Source: Novosphingobium sp. (lineage in GTDB: Bacteria; Pseudomonadota; Alphaproteobacteria; Sphingomonadales; Sphingomonadaceae). Taken from it: DNA of 64,000 nt. Made by a program: the position numbers and the translations under genes. Position 1 is the first letter of the stretch. Each line of letters opens with the position of its first letter. Below, one piece after another: positions 56,375 through 64,000 of the stretch. The notes beneath the pieces are model-generated. The model was not told the origin of the DNA. It saw nothing but the letters and a program-made list of their open reading frames with translations, and ran no database searches. Location: NCBI RefSeq assembly GCF_024642085.1, contig NZ_JAHEBV010000064.1, positions 1 to 64,000 of the forward strand, in the 5' to 3' direction.

Positions 56375-58072
56375 TCAGAACTGATAGCGGACGCCGGCCA
56401 AAGCCTGAGCAGTCCACACGTCTTCGAGGTCTTCGCGGTTGACCCCATTAAGGCCGATAGCGGCGGTTGCGCTCAACCGACTGCTGATCGAACGGTTATA
56501 ATATGCGGTAGCGCCAACCCCGTTGGTCTTGCCAGCCAAGGCATCTCCGCTATCGAACCAATTGGCCCAAACCGTTGCGCCGGCCGAAGACTGCGCATCA
56601 ATCTGACCTTTGAGATAAGCACCGATCCACCAGTTTTCGTCGATGGTCAGATTAGTTACACCCAACACCGAATTGGGTGCGGCGATGTAGCGGCGACGAT
56701 CGTATCCGGCTCCAAGGCCGTATCCGAACCGACCGCTCTTTAAACCTAAACTGGCGTTTACACCGCGACTACGGAACACCGACGACCGCAGGCTGCTAAG
56801 CGCGCCGGTAAGGCAGGTGCCTTGCCCGGCCGACACTGGACCCTGCGAAACGACGCACCCATTGAGATCGCCGTTGAGCGGGTTGCGAAGAGCATCAAAT
56901 TGGGTCGGCAACGCGATAAGCGATTGGTTCAACAGCCCGCCAAGTCCGGTCAAACTGTCGTAAACACTCACATTTGCGTTCATCCGCGTGTTGGGCGCAT
57001 AGGCAAGACTGCCATAATATGTGGTCGACCCGTAGCGCTTGCCGACATGGGCTTCGAACGCGGTACGTCGGCTTGGCCGCCATAGCACGCCTGCGTCCCA
57101 GATAAGTCCTTCGCTTTCAAATGCGATCTGGCGCGGTGCGGAGGTGTCAGTGACAAATCGGCCGTCGGGGCCAATCACTGGCAATCCGGTCAACGTGTCG
57201 ACCTGTGCATCGCGGCTTGAAACCTTGACTTTCTCCCAGCCCACGCCGCCGACCAGTTGGAGATCGCTGGTAACTGGAACAGCTACATCGCCGCGGGCAT
57301 GAAAGTCTTCGACACGCTGATCGAGATTGGATATTTCTTCGCGGTTGTACCCGACACCAGCACCCAGGCCGACCGGAAGCGGTTCCCCCGCCTTGGTCCC
57401 GAAATGCAGTTCCGCATTGTGCAGGGTTGAGCTGGCAAACAGGTCAACGGGATCCTGCCCCGGTGCCAGTACAAGTGTATCGGGCGTGGTCACCCGGTTA
57501 TATCCAAAATAGTAATGGCCGTTGATCGCAACATCGCCAGTACGGGTCGCAACGCTGGGTCCCGCGTAAACCGAATAGACCTGGGTGCTGTTGCCGAGTT
57601 CAAGCCCGTTGACCGTCGATCCGTTGTTTTCAACCGAACTGCGGGCAGCCATGGCTCCGATTTCAAAATTGATTGCGCGCGGGACGATCGCGGTCTGGAA
57701 CCGAGCTACGCCTGACAGGGTATCTGAATCGATCGCATTATCGCCCCAGCCAAACCGTCGCTCATAACGCAGCGATACAGAACCCTGGTTATTTCTTCCG
57801 GCTATCGCGGCATCAACGCCCGCCGCCAGTGTGGTGTAAGTGAACGTATCGTGGCTTGGCGAAAGCTGGGCGAACAGGGCCTGGCTCGCTTCGATGTAAG
57901 GCGAAACCGTAATACGCGGTGCGCGGTTGACGGCAGCGGTTAGCGCGGTGGCGTCGGTGGCGGAGCCGTCATCGGCTACGTCACTGAAAGGCAGCTCTTG
58001 CGCTAGTGCGGCGCTAGGCGAACCCAAAGCCAGGACTGCTGCAACAGCAAGTCGGTTGAGATTGCGCGACAT
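56375..58072 (-). CDS. Outer-membrane beta-barrel protein, XrtA/PEP-CTERM system
   Basis: A 565-residue exported protein with a signal peptide (ending AALAQ) and a sequence of alternating aromatic/Gly strands ending in Tyr-Gln-Phe, typical of an outer-membrane barrel. It belongs to the TIGR03016-like family found in exosortase A loci and is the probable outer-membrane partner for polymer secretion. Start: ATG at 58072, with GGGGGA about 8 bases before. Another ATG at 58081 forms ATGA with the kinase stop and would add three residues. Confidence 0.88.
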   Translation of the reverse strand: MSRNLNRLAVAAVLALGSPSAALAQELPFSDVADDGSATDATALTAAVNRAPRITVSPYIEASQALFAQLSPSHDTFTYTTLAAGVDAAIAGRNNQGSVSLRYERRFGWGDNAIDSDTLSGVARFQTAIVPRAINFEIGAMAARSSVENNGSTVNGLELGNSTQVYSVYAGPSVATRTGDVAINGHYYFGYNRVTTPDTLVLAPGQDPVDLFASSTLHNAELHFGTKAGEPLPVGLGAGVGYNREEISNLDQRVEDFHARGDVAVPVTSDLQLVGGVGWEKVKVSSRDAQVDTLTGLPVIGPDGRFVTDTSAPRQIAFESEGLIWDAGVLWRPSRRTAFEAHVGKRYGSTTYYGSLAYAPNTRMNANVSVYDSLTGLGGLLNQSLIALPTQFDALRNPLNGDLNGCVVSQGPVSAGQGTCLTGALSSLRSSVFRSRGVNASLGLKSGRFGYGLGAGYDRRRYIAAPNSVLGVTNLTIDENWWIGAYLKGQIDAQSSAGATVWANWFDSGDALAGKTNGVGATAYYNRSISSRLSATAAIGLNGVNREDLEDVWTAQALAGVRYQF

Positions 58073-58077
58073 GATGA

Positions 58078-59190
58078 TCATCCCCCGTAGCCGTAGTATG
58101 AGCCAAAGCGTCGACCGCTTGGGCTGAAGTGCACGGCGTTCAGTAAAAGCTGGATATTCGGACAAGCCGAAAGCAAGTCGATGGCGTCTTCAAGGGCGCC
58201 CTGCCCGGTTCGATCAGCGCGTGCGACAAGCACTGCCTGGCCAACATATTTCGCCAACTCCGCTGCTGGAGAAGCGGCCAGCGCCGGAGGCGAATCGAAG
58301 ATGACAAACCGGTGGGGCGAACCCTGGGTCAAGCGGTCAAGAACATGGCGGGTGCGCGAGCTTGAAAGGTATTCGGAGTCTGAAGTAGTAGCATTGCCAG
58401 CGGGCAGCACCCATAGGCCCGGAATGTCTGTCCCGACCACGCAATCGACAACGTCAAGTTCGGGTTTCGCCAGGGCATCCATCAAACCCGGCCCGCCGGG
58501 CAGGCCAAGCGAAGACAGGACCGAAGGCTTGGCAAAATCGGCGTCGACCAACAGAACTTCGGTTTCCTTTTCGGCAGCGATCGCCAGGGCAAGGTTCACC
58601 GAGGTATAAGTCTTTCCCTCACCCGAGTGGGGCGAGCAAACCAGGACACGTTGCGCTTCGGCACCCATGCCTTGCTGGGCTAGCTGCGAGGCTTGCAGAA
58701 GGAGCTGGCGCTTGACGATGCGGAACTCTTCGAGAAGCCCGGTGACGGTACCTTCGGGTACAATCAGCCCCTGTTCGCGCAAATGCTCGCGGCTGATGGC
58801 ATGCTGCTCGCCGTTGAAACGCACGGGCTCGGCCATTTTGGCCAGCGCAGTAGGTGCAGGCGAACCCATGGGCGAAATCACTTCAGGCTCGACCACTTCG
58901 GGACGCGGTTCGGAAAACGCCGTTGGAGAGCGCCGCTCTGCACGCGGCGCTACTTCCGGTTCGACCGGTGACACCACCGCTTCTTCTACCCTGTCGCCTG
59001 CGCGGCGGTAGCGGCGGCGCTTGGCAGCCGGGGGAATAAGGTTTTCAGGAATCGCTGGAGAATTGAGCTGCACCAGATCGAAATTGCGGACCACACGCTC
59101 GATTAAAGTACCTGTATCTTTCGCCGCGTTCGCAGCTGAGGTGCCTTCGTCAGCGGTGCCGGGAACGGGGATTTTGCTGTGCTTGGTCAT
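58078..59190 (-). CDS. BY-type tyrosine autokinase (CpsD/CapB-like), XrtA system
   Basis: A 370-residue cytoplasmic bacterial tyrosine kinase. Walker A CSPHSGEGKT is at residues 185-194, Walker A' LLVDAD at 213-218, and Walker B in FVIFDSPP. The C-terminus ends in a Tyr cluster (GSYYGYGG) that is the autophosphorylation tail. The first 150 residues are Pro/Arg-rich and of low complexity. It has no membrane part, so it must pair with the chain-length protein encoded directly upstream. It controls polymer length through phosphorylation cycles. Confidence 0.92.
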   Translation of the reverse strand: MTKHSKIPVPGTADEGTSAANAAKDTGTLIERVVRNFDLVQLNSPAIPENLIPPAAKRRRYRRAGDRVEEAVVSPVEPEVAPRAERRSPTAFSEPRPEVVEPEVISPMGSPAPTALAKMAEPVRFNGEQHAISREHLREQGLIVPEGTVTGLLEEFRIVKRQLLLQASQLAQQGMGAEAQRVLVCSPHSGEGKTYTSVNLALAIAAEKETEVLLVDADFAKPSVLSSLGLPGGPGLMDALAKPELDVVDCVVGTDIPGLWVLPAGNATTSDSEYLSSSRTRHVLDRLTQGSPHRFVIFDSPPALAASPAAELAKYVGQAVLVARADRTGQGALEDAIDLLSACPNIQLLLNAVHFSPSGRRFGSYYGYGG

Positions 59191-59200
59191 TTCAATCCCC

Positions 59201-60718
59201 TCACGCGACCATGCCGCGCTGAATGTACTCGGCGGTCATGAGCAAGACGAACAAGGCACAAAGGGCGCCGCTTGCGGCGTAGAACAATTTGCCCCACTTT
59301 CGGCGCTGGCTGCGTCCGGCATCAGTGAGTGTTGTCGTGATCGCGCCCAGCACCGGCAGATCGAGTGCGCGTTCAAGCTTTGCCGTAGTGGCAAAGGTCG
59401 AACGCAACTGGCCTACGGCAAAGGCGGCGGCGACGCCTGCGCCAATGCCGGCAAATAGCACACCCAAAAGCAGTAGCGGACGGTTTGGCCACACCGGCCC
59501 ACGCGGTGTGGTAGGCGGATCGATTACTTGAAACTTGACCGCACTATGCTCTGTCTGAACCTGACCGCGCAGACGCAGCTCTTCGCGGTCTTGAAGCAAT
59601 TTGTCATACTGCTGCTTGAGAACATCATAATCGCGGTTAATCCGCTGCTGCTCAGCCGCAACCTGCGGGTTGGTTATTTGCTGCGAAGTAATGCGCGAGA
59701 TATCACCTTGCGCCGAGGCTCGGCGGGCAGTCAGTCCCATGACCGTGGCCTGACGATCGGCCCTTATCGATTCAAGCGAGCTGTAGGCCGGATTGGGCAC
59801 GCCACCCGGCCCGCTTTCGGCAGCGGCCGCAGAACGGAGCGATACAACCTGGTTACGCGCAGAGATCACATCGGGGTGGTTGTCGGTCAAACCGCGGGCC
59901 TTCATGCTCGCAAGGTCGGACTGCGCTTGCGCCAGCGCGCCGCGTGCACCTCCGCTGGATGCAGTTCCGGGAAGCGTTTTGGGAGTCCCGGCAAGCTGGC
60001 CGTTAATTGCAGCGAGCGCACTTTGAGCAGCAGCCAGATCGGCGTCGATTCCGCGCAATTCAGCTCGGCTAGCTTCCAGTTTCTGCAATACCGACAGGCC
60101 GCCACCAGCCGCATCGGGATTTAGTGTCTCAAAAGCCAGGCGTTTTTGTTCGGCCGTTTCCAGCTCTATCTGTCGCACGGTAAGCTGCTGGTTCATGAAA
60201 TCCAGCGACTGGGTCATCTCGCCCCGGTTACCCGACAAGTTTTCCTCACGAAAAATATCGATCATTTTTTGGACAATATCTTGCGCCAGCTTTGCGTTCT
60301 GGGCATCCGAGTGCGAACCATCGCCATAACGCGCGGTAATTTCGAACAAATTTTCTTGCTGGCTTTCCACCTTTACGGTTTTGGCCAAGCCTAATATGGT
60401 GTTTTCCATCGCTTTTGGCGTAGTAACGTCTTCGCCCAGCCGCGTGCTTCGGACAACTTTTTCAAGATTGACTGCGCTGGTCAGCGTCTGGCGAACCCGG
60501 TCTATATCGCGTTTGCTGTCAGACGGAATGCCGGTCACGTCGGCCAGCACATCATCGAGCTGCACAAAAATCCGTGCTCTCGATTCATAGTTATTGGGGA
60601 TAAACGCAACCAGCAGCCAGCCTATCATGCAAATCGCCCATGCGACCGCAAGTGCTAGCCACCGTCGATGCCAGACGCTGAATAGTGCTGCGCGAGCTTC
60701 GTCGAAGATCGAGTTCAT
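59201..60718 (-). CDS. Wzz-like chain-length determinant, XrtA system
   Basis: A 505-residue polysaccharide copolymerase. It has a membrane helix at about residues 20-40, a long periplasmic coiled-coil domain, then a Pro-rich stretch (DPPTTPRGPVWPNRP) and a second helix at about residues 425-445. A third hydrophobic helix near the C-terminus (about 478-495) follows a short cytoplasmic loop. It sets polymer length and is the membrane partner of the separate tyrosine kinase downstream. Confidence 0.92.
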   Translation of the reverse strand: MNSIFDEARAALFSVWHRRWLALAVAWAICMIGWLLVAFIPNNYESRARIFVQLDDVLADVTGIPSDSKRDIDRVRQTLTSAVNLEKVVRSTRLGEDVTTPKAMENTILGLAKTVKVESQQENLFEITARYGDGSHSDAQNAKLAQDIVQKMIDIFREENLSGNRGEMTQSLDFMNQQLTVRQIELETAEQKRLAFETLNPDAAGGGLSVLQKLEASRAELRGIDADLAAAQSALAAINGQLAGTPKTLPGTASSGGARGALAQAQSDLASMKARGLTDNHPDVISARNQVVSLRSAAAAESGPGGVPNPAYSSLESIRADRQATVMGLTARRASAQGDISRITSQQITNPQVAAEQQRINRDYDVLKQQYDKLLQDREELRLRGQVQTEHSAVKFQVIDPPTTPRGPVWPNRPLLLLGVLFAGIGAGVAAAFAVGQLRSTFATTAKLERALDLPVLGAITTTLTDAGRSQRRKWGKLFYAASGALCALFVLLMTAEYIQRGMVA

Positions 60719-60735
60719 GGTGCCCCTGCCCGTCT

Positions 60736-61380
60736 TTAGAACGCGCTTTCGGGGATGATGATCACGTCCCCGGGCATAAGCATGACATTTGCCGAACTGT
60801 CGCCCTTCTTAAGTAAATCGCCCAGGCGAACGGCAAATTCCTTTTGGCTTCCGGCCGTTTTGTCAAAGCGGATCAGCTTGGCCCTGTTCCCCGAGGCGTA
60901 CTCTGAGAGGCCGCCGACTGCGATCATCGCGTCAAGCAGCGTCATGTTAGCGCGATACGGAAGTGAAGCAGGTTTCTCGGTTGCGCCCACGATCCGGACC
61001 TGCTGACTGAAGGTGCCAGCAAATTTGTTGACGATGACCGACGTCAGTGGATCCTGGATATACTGTGACAGCTGGAGCGTAATGTCATCTGCCAGCATTT
61101 TGGGGGTCTTACCAACGGCCGGCATGTCGGTGATCAGCGGCGTCGTAATGCGCCCGTCGGGACGCACCTGTACTTTTGCCCCCAGTTCCGGGTTACGCCA
61201 GACGAAAATAGTCAGTTCATCAAGCGGCCCGATGACGTACTCTTCGCCGGGCCCTTCCTGCATCGCCACAAACGACGCTGGCGGAAGCTGAGGTCCGGCA
61301 GATCGCCCGGCACAGCCACTCAGCGCCAAACTCAAAATAGCAGTACTGGCCAGTAATTGATTCACACGGGTAATCGGCAT
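60736..61380 (-). CDS. Polysaccharide export lipoprotein (Wza-like), XrtA system
   Basis: A 214-residue outer-membrane polysaccharide export protein. The lipobox is LALSGC (lipidated Cys at residue 23). The PES domain begins at YVIGPLDELTIFVWRNPEL with GRITTPLI, then SLBB repeats with VRIVGAT and the terminal MPGDVIIIPES. It forms the outer-membrane exit channel. AAGGAC precedes the ATG. It is the first gene of the ten-gene exopolysaccharide operon, below a sigma-54-like promoter. Confidence 0.93.
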   Translation of the reverse strand: MPITRVNQLLASTAILSLALSGCAGRSAGPQLPPASFVAMQEGPGEEYVIGPLDELTIFVWRNPELGAKVQVRPDGRITTPLITDMPAVGKTPKMLADDITLQLSQYIQDPLTSVIVNKFAGTFSQQVRIVGATEKPASLPYRANMTLLDAMIAVGGLSEYASGNRAKLIRFDKTAGSQKEFAVRLGDLLKKGDSSANVMLMPGDVIIIPESAF

Positions 61381-61413
61381 CGGCCAAGTCCTTTTTGCAC
61401 CTTACCTTCGCGC

Positions 61414-61429
61414 AGCAAGGCCTTACCCC
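61414..61429 (-). promoter_or_regulatory. Sigma-54-like -24/-12 element of the exopolysaccharide operon
   Basis: On the minus strand GGGGTAAGGCCTTGCT has GG and GC exactly 10 bases apart and ends in TTGCT, matching the key bases of the sigma-54 consensus; the middle CAC is not conserved. Transcription would start about 20-25 bases before the export lipoprotein ATG. In other bacteria exosortase loci are controlled by the RpoN-dependent regulator PrsR, so this is plausible. Confidence 0.45.
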
Positions 61430-61532
61430 GCGCGGCGATACGGTTGTTCACGTCCCGCTATCGGTAAAAAGGGTGAATATTGCGTTAGCCTTGAACCCAA
61501 CTAGCCGGGTTTCAGAGGGATTTGTCAGCCCA

Positions 61533-61556
61533 GTCCCATTATGGAACGGGTGGGAC
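61533..61556. promoter_or_regulatory. Inverted repeat upstream of the exopolysaccharide promoter
   Basis: GTCCCA (61533-61538) and TGGGAC (61551-61556) are perfect arms 12 bases apart. The site lies about 105-140 bases upstream of the sigma-54-like element, where enhancer-binding regulators act. It also lies only 9 bases after the decarboxylase stop, so a transcript-end hairpin without a U tract is the alternative. Confidence 0.35.
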
Positions 61557-61564
61557 AGTCCTTG

Positions 61565-62791
61565 TTAAACCAGCATTTCGACTGCTGGACCGTGCCCAAG
61601 GAATTGCGCCGGACTTGCACTAGCGCCGTATGCGCCGGCACAAAAGACAACGACCAGATCACCGATATCGGCGCGTGGGAAACCACCCTTCTCCGCAATG
61701 CGGTCGAGCGGCGTGCAAAGGCAGCCAACTATACTGGCCTCTTCCTCTACCAGCGCATCAAACCTGCTGGCGATCGCAACCGGATAATTGCGGCGAATTA
61801 CCGTACCGAAATTGCCGGTTGCAGCCAGCTGATGGTGCAATCCGCCATCAACCACCAGAAAGGTCTCACCATGACTGCATTTCCGGTCTACTATTCTTGT
61901 AAGATAAATGCCTGCTTCACCAACTAGATAGCGGCCCATTTCAAGACAGAATCGAGTTGCCTTCAGCACGTCCGGCAGCTTTTCAAAAGCATCTGCAATG
62001 CGTTGACCGATCAAGATCAAATCTACCGGCAAATCGCCGGGAAAGTACGGAATACCCAAGCCTCCGCCCAGATTGCATTGCGGCAGAGCGTGGCCGGTTG
62101 CTTCGGCTAAGCGTGCCGCAAGTCCCAGTGTTTCAGCCTGAGATTGCACAATCGCTTCGCTGTCAAGCGATTGGCTTCCGGCGAAAATATGAAAGCCACG
62201 CCAGTCGGCCCCTGCCTGGATGATCCGCCTGGCCAAATCTGGCACTTGGTCGGCATCCACGCCAAACGGCTTGGCCCCACCGCCCATTTTCATGCCGGAC
62301 CCTTTTAAGTCAAAGTCTGGATTGACCCGGATCGCAAGACGCGGCGTTATGCCCAACTGCTCCGCTATACCCAATACGCGGTCAGCTTCACCTGACGATT
62401 CAAGATTTAGCGTGACACCCGCCGAAATCGCAAGCTCAAGCTCGAAGTCGCGCTTTCCCGGACCAGCAAAGCTGATCCGTGCAGGATTGATGCCCGCTGC
62501 CTGAACCAGCGACAGCTCACCGCCAGAGGCGATATCAAAGCCATCGACCAAACCATCCATCAAACCCAAAATTGGCGCAAACGGATTCGCCTTAATCGCA
62601 TAGTTTAGTGAAAGTCGGCCTGGCATTGCCTGGCGCAAGGCGGACAAGCGTCGCCGGATTAGTTGTTCGGAATAAACAAACAGCGGCGTTGATCCGCCAG
62701 CAGCCACCAGCGCGCTGGCCTTTCGTCCGGAAACAGCCAACTCTCCTTCGATATTGGTGAAACCCGGCGGAATAGGCCCTAACGGCTTCAT
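61565..62791 (-). CDS. PLP-dependent decarboxylase, exosortase A system
   Basis: A 408-residue fold-type III decarboxylase related to diaminopimelate and ornithine decarboxylases. The PLP Lys is K67 in LNYAIKANPFAP; HIFAGSQ, the Gly-rich GGGLGIPYF and the terminal CAGAYGAS loop complete the site. It belongs to the subfamily tied to exosortase A loci and is always paired with an acyl-AMP ligase, as here (4-base overlap). The substrate is unknown; an amino acid activated by the ligase is the simplest idea. Confidence 0.9.
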   Translation of the reverse strand: MKPLGPIPPGFTNIEGELAVSGRKASALVAAGGSTPLFVYSEQLIRRRLSALRQAMPGRLSLNYAIKANPFAPILGLMDGLVDGFDIASGGELSLVQAAGINPARISFAGPGKRDFELELAISAGVTLNLESSGEADRVLGIAEQLGITPRLAIRVNPDFDLKGSGMKMGGGAKPFGVDADQVPDLARRIIQAGADWRGFHIFAGSQSLDSEAIVQSQAETLGLAARLAEATGHALPQCNLGGGLGIPYFPGDLPVDLILIGQRIADAFEKLPDVLKATRFCLEMGRYLVGEAGIYLTRIVDRKCSHGETFLVVDGGLHHQLAATGNFGTVIRRNYPVAIASRFDALVEEEASIVGCLCTPLDRIAEKGGFPRADIGDLVVVFCAGAYGASASPAQFLGHGPAVEMLV

Positions 62792-64000
62792 GCCGTTAGC
62801 TCTTCGGCCAATGCGGCCCGGTCGATCTTGCCGTTGGGCGATAGTGGCAACACTGACCGCCAGTGAATTTCTTTTGGCTGCATGAAATTAGGCAATTCTT
62901 TCATAAGAATACGCGGCAATTCTTCTTTTGCGTGTGAACTTTCAGTACGCGGACGCACTACAAGATGTACCGCATGCCCCAATCTTTTGTCCTTAATCCC
63001 GAGCGCGACGGCCTCAGCCACCAAGCCGGTGGCAAGCGCGGCCTCCTCGACTTCTTGGGGGCTGACGCGATTGCCGGCGCTTTTGATCATGGCGTCACGG
63101 CGACCGACAAAGCTGAGCAGACCTTGCGAATCTCGGCGAACCCGATCGCCCGACCAAACCGCAATGCCGCCATATTGCGAAGCTGAGGGCGCCTGTCGAA
63201 ATCTTTCAGCCGTACGTTGTGGGTCTTGCCAGTAGCCTTGAGCAACAAGGGGGCCGCAATGGACTAACTCACCCTCTTCGCCGATCTCGGCGACATCGCC
63301 GGAATCGTTGATCACCAGAACTTCTGCATATGGGATCGCGGTACCGATCGATGTCGGGTGGTCATCAACCAGCGCAGGATCAAGATATGTTGACCGGAAT
63401 GCCTCAGTCAGCCCGTACATTGGAAACAGCTTCGCCTGCGGAAAAAGCGTCCGCAAGGAGCGCACCAAATCTATTGTAAGCGATCCGCCGCTATTAGTGA
63501 GCCGTCGTAGCGGCGCCACAGCTTCGGCAGGCCAATTCAATTCGATCAACTGTACCCATAACGGCGGCACAGCAGCAAGCGTGGTGACGCAGTACCTGGC
63601 GACCGACTTCGCCACATCACGCGGGGTCAAAAAATCCAGTGGAACAACGCTTGCGCCGGCATACCAGTGCGAAAGGAGCTGATTTTGACCATAATCGAAC
63701 GAAAGCGGCAAAACCGCCAGCGCACGGTCATCTGCGGCCAAGCCAAGGTATTGCGCTACGCTTTGCGCCCCCAACCACATGTTGGCATGGCTAAGCATGA
63801 CTCCCTTGGGAAGCCCGGTGGAGCCCGAAGTATAAAGGATCGCAGCCAGATCACCGGGTTCGCCCGGTGCAGTTGTGACCCGGATTGCCTGGCCTTTGGC
63901 AAACAACACTGCTTTCTCGTCAGCGAGAATACACGATTGAGGAATGTCTCCTGAACTCAAGGTAGCAAGTCGCGCTTCATTTGCGATCAGCAGTTGCGCG
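62788..64000 (-). CDS. Acyl-CoA/AMP ligase, exosortase A system (5' end beyond the window)
   Basis: The C-terminal about 404 residues of an AMP-forming acyl ligase; the reverse-strand frame stays open to base 64000, so the start is outside. The adenylate P-loop is in LYTSGSTGLPKGVMLSH, followed by the A5/A8 regions (MYGLTEAFRST and WSGDRVRRDSQGLLSFVGR) and the C-terminal catalytic Lys in PLSPNGKIDRAALAEEL. It probably activates an amino or fatty acid and loads it onto a carrier. It is coupled to the PLP decarboxylase gene by a 4-base overlap. Confidence 0.9.
   Translation of the reverse strand, partial: AQLLIANEARLATLSSGDIPQSCILADEKAVLFAKGQAIRVTTAPGEPGDLAAILYTSGSTGLPKGVMLSHANMWLGAQSVAQYLGLAADDRALAVLPLSFDYGQNQLLSHWYAGASVVPLDFLTPRDVAKSVARYCVTTLAAVPPLWVQLIELNWPAEAVAPLRRLTNSGGSLTIDLVRSLRTLFPQAKLFPMYGLTEAFRSTYLDPALVDDHPTSIGTAIPYAEVLVINDSGDVAEIGEEGELVHCGPLVAQGYWQDPQRTAERFRQAPSASQYGGIAVWSGDRVRRDSQGLLSFVGRRDAMIKSAGNRVSPQEVEEAALATGLVAEAVALGIKDKRLGHAVHLVVRPRTESSHAKEELPRILMKELPNFMQPKEIHWRSVLPLSPNGKIDRAALAEELTA

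Noticed and set aside
1..64000. CRISPR array, tRNA, rRNA or IS element
   Set aside because: No regularly spaced repeats, no cloverleaf-like gaps and no transposase motif seen on reading both strands. Only a computed search (tRNAscan-SE, CRISPR finder) could exclude them fully.

Overview
This 64-kb window is chromosomal DNA of an alphaproteobacterium, most likely a sphingomonad (Sphingomonas, Novosphingobium, Sphingopyxis or a relative). Four things point there: a complete nuo operon that runs on into birA, coaX, rnj and a DUF1467 gene; an RNase E whose S1 domain is split by a long acidic insertion; a short, mitochondrial-type NuoG; and a complete XrtA (exosortase A) exopolysaccharide locus, which is common in Sphingomonadales. 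I see no tRNA, rRNA, CRISPR array, IS element or prophage. The genome is dense, with many 1-14 nt overlaps between neighbouring genes.

Layout. (1) 1-657 is the end of a coiled-coil protein running rightward. (2) 654-19203, all on the minus strand, is one operon-like block reading from 19203 down: nuoA-B-C-D, a small secreted unknown, nuoE-F, a small soluble unknown, nuoG-H-I-J-K-L-M-N, birA, coaX, rnj and DUF1467. It encodes the proton-pumping NADH:quinone oxidoreductase (complex I) plus cofactor and RNA-decay genes. The two unknowns are visibly poorer in G+C than the nuo genes around them. (3) 19343-32708 is mixed housekeeping: an aldehyde dehydrogenase, a thiolase, an SH3 protein, a 2-hydroxyacid dehydrogenase, an ammonium channel, the overlapping trio prfB / lipoprotein methyltransferase / nitronate monooxygenase-like protein, a peroxiredoxin, a class A PBP and a cell-wall amidase. 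(4) 32709-40022, plus strand, starts with a 490-nt hairpin-bearing leader and rne. It continues with an NAPE-PLD-type metallo-hydrolase, a membrane-tethered LuxR-type HTH protein, an isolated sdhB, a PaaI-type thioesterase and zapE. (5) 40028-48450, minus strand, holds a ZnuD-like TonB receptor with a Zur-box-like palindrome upstream, an RpfF-like DSF (cis-2-unsaturated fatty acid signal) synthase, and a four-gene HlyD/ABC exporter.

(6) 48522-61380, minus strand, is a ten-gene XrtA exopolysaccharide operon. In reading order it encodes: outer-membrane export lipoprotein, Wzz-like chain-length protein, BY-type kinase, outer-membrane barrel, AAA ATPase, polysaccharide deacetylase, FemAB-like protein, glycosyltransferase, exosortase XrtA and an asparagine-synthase-type amidotransferase. 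Upstream of the first gene are a sigma-54-like -24/-12 element and, further up, an inverted repeat placed where an enhancer-binding regulator would sit. (7) 61565-64000, minus strand, holds the exosortase-A-associated PLP decarboxylase and acyl-AMP ligase, the latter running off the window.

Best candidates for new biology: the two orphan genes inside the nuo operon, the apparent sigma-54 control of the XrtA locus, the stand-alone DSF synthase, the sensorless membrane-tethered LuxR protein, the lipoprotein methyltransferase, and the four-cysteine tail of the nitronate monooxygenase-like protein. All function calls rest on motif and family recognition by eye; no database search was run.
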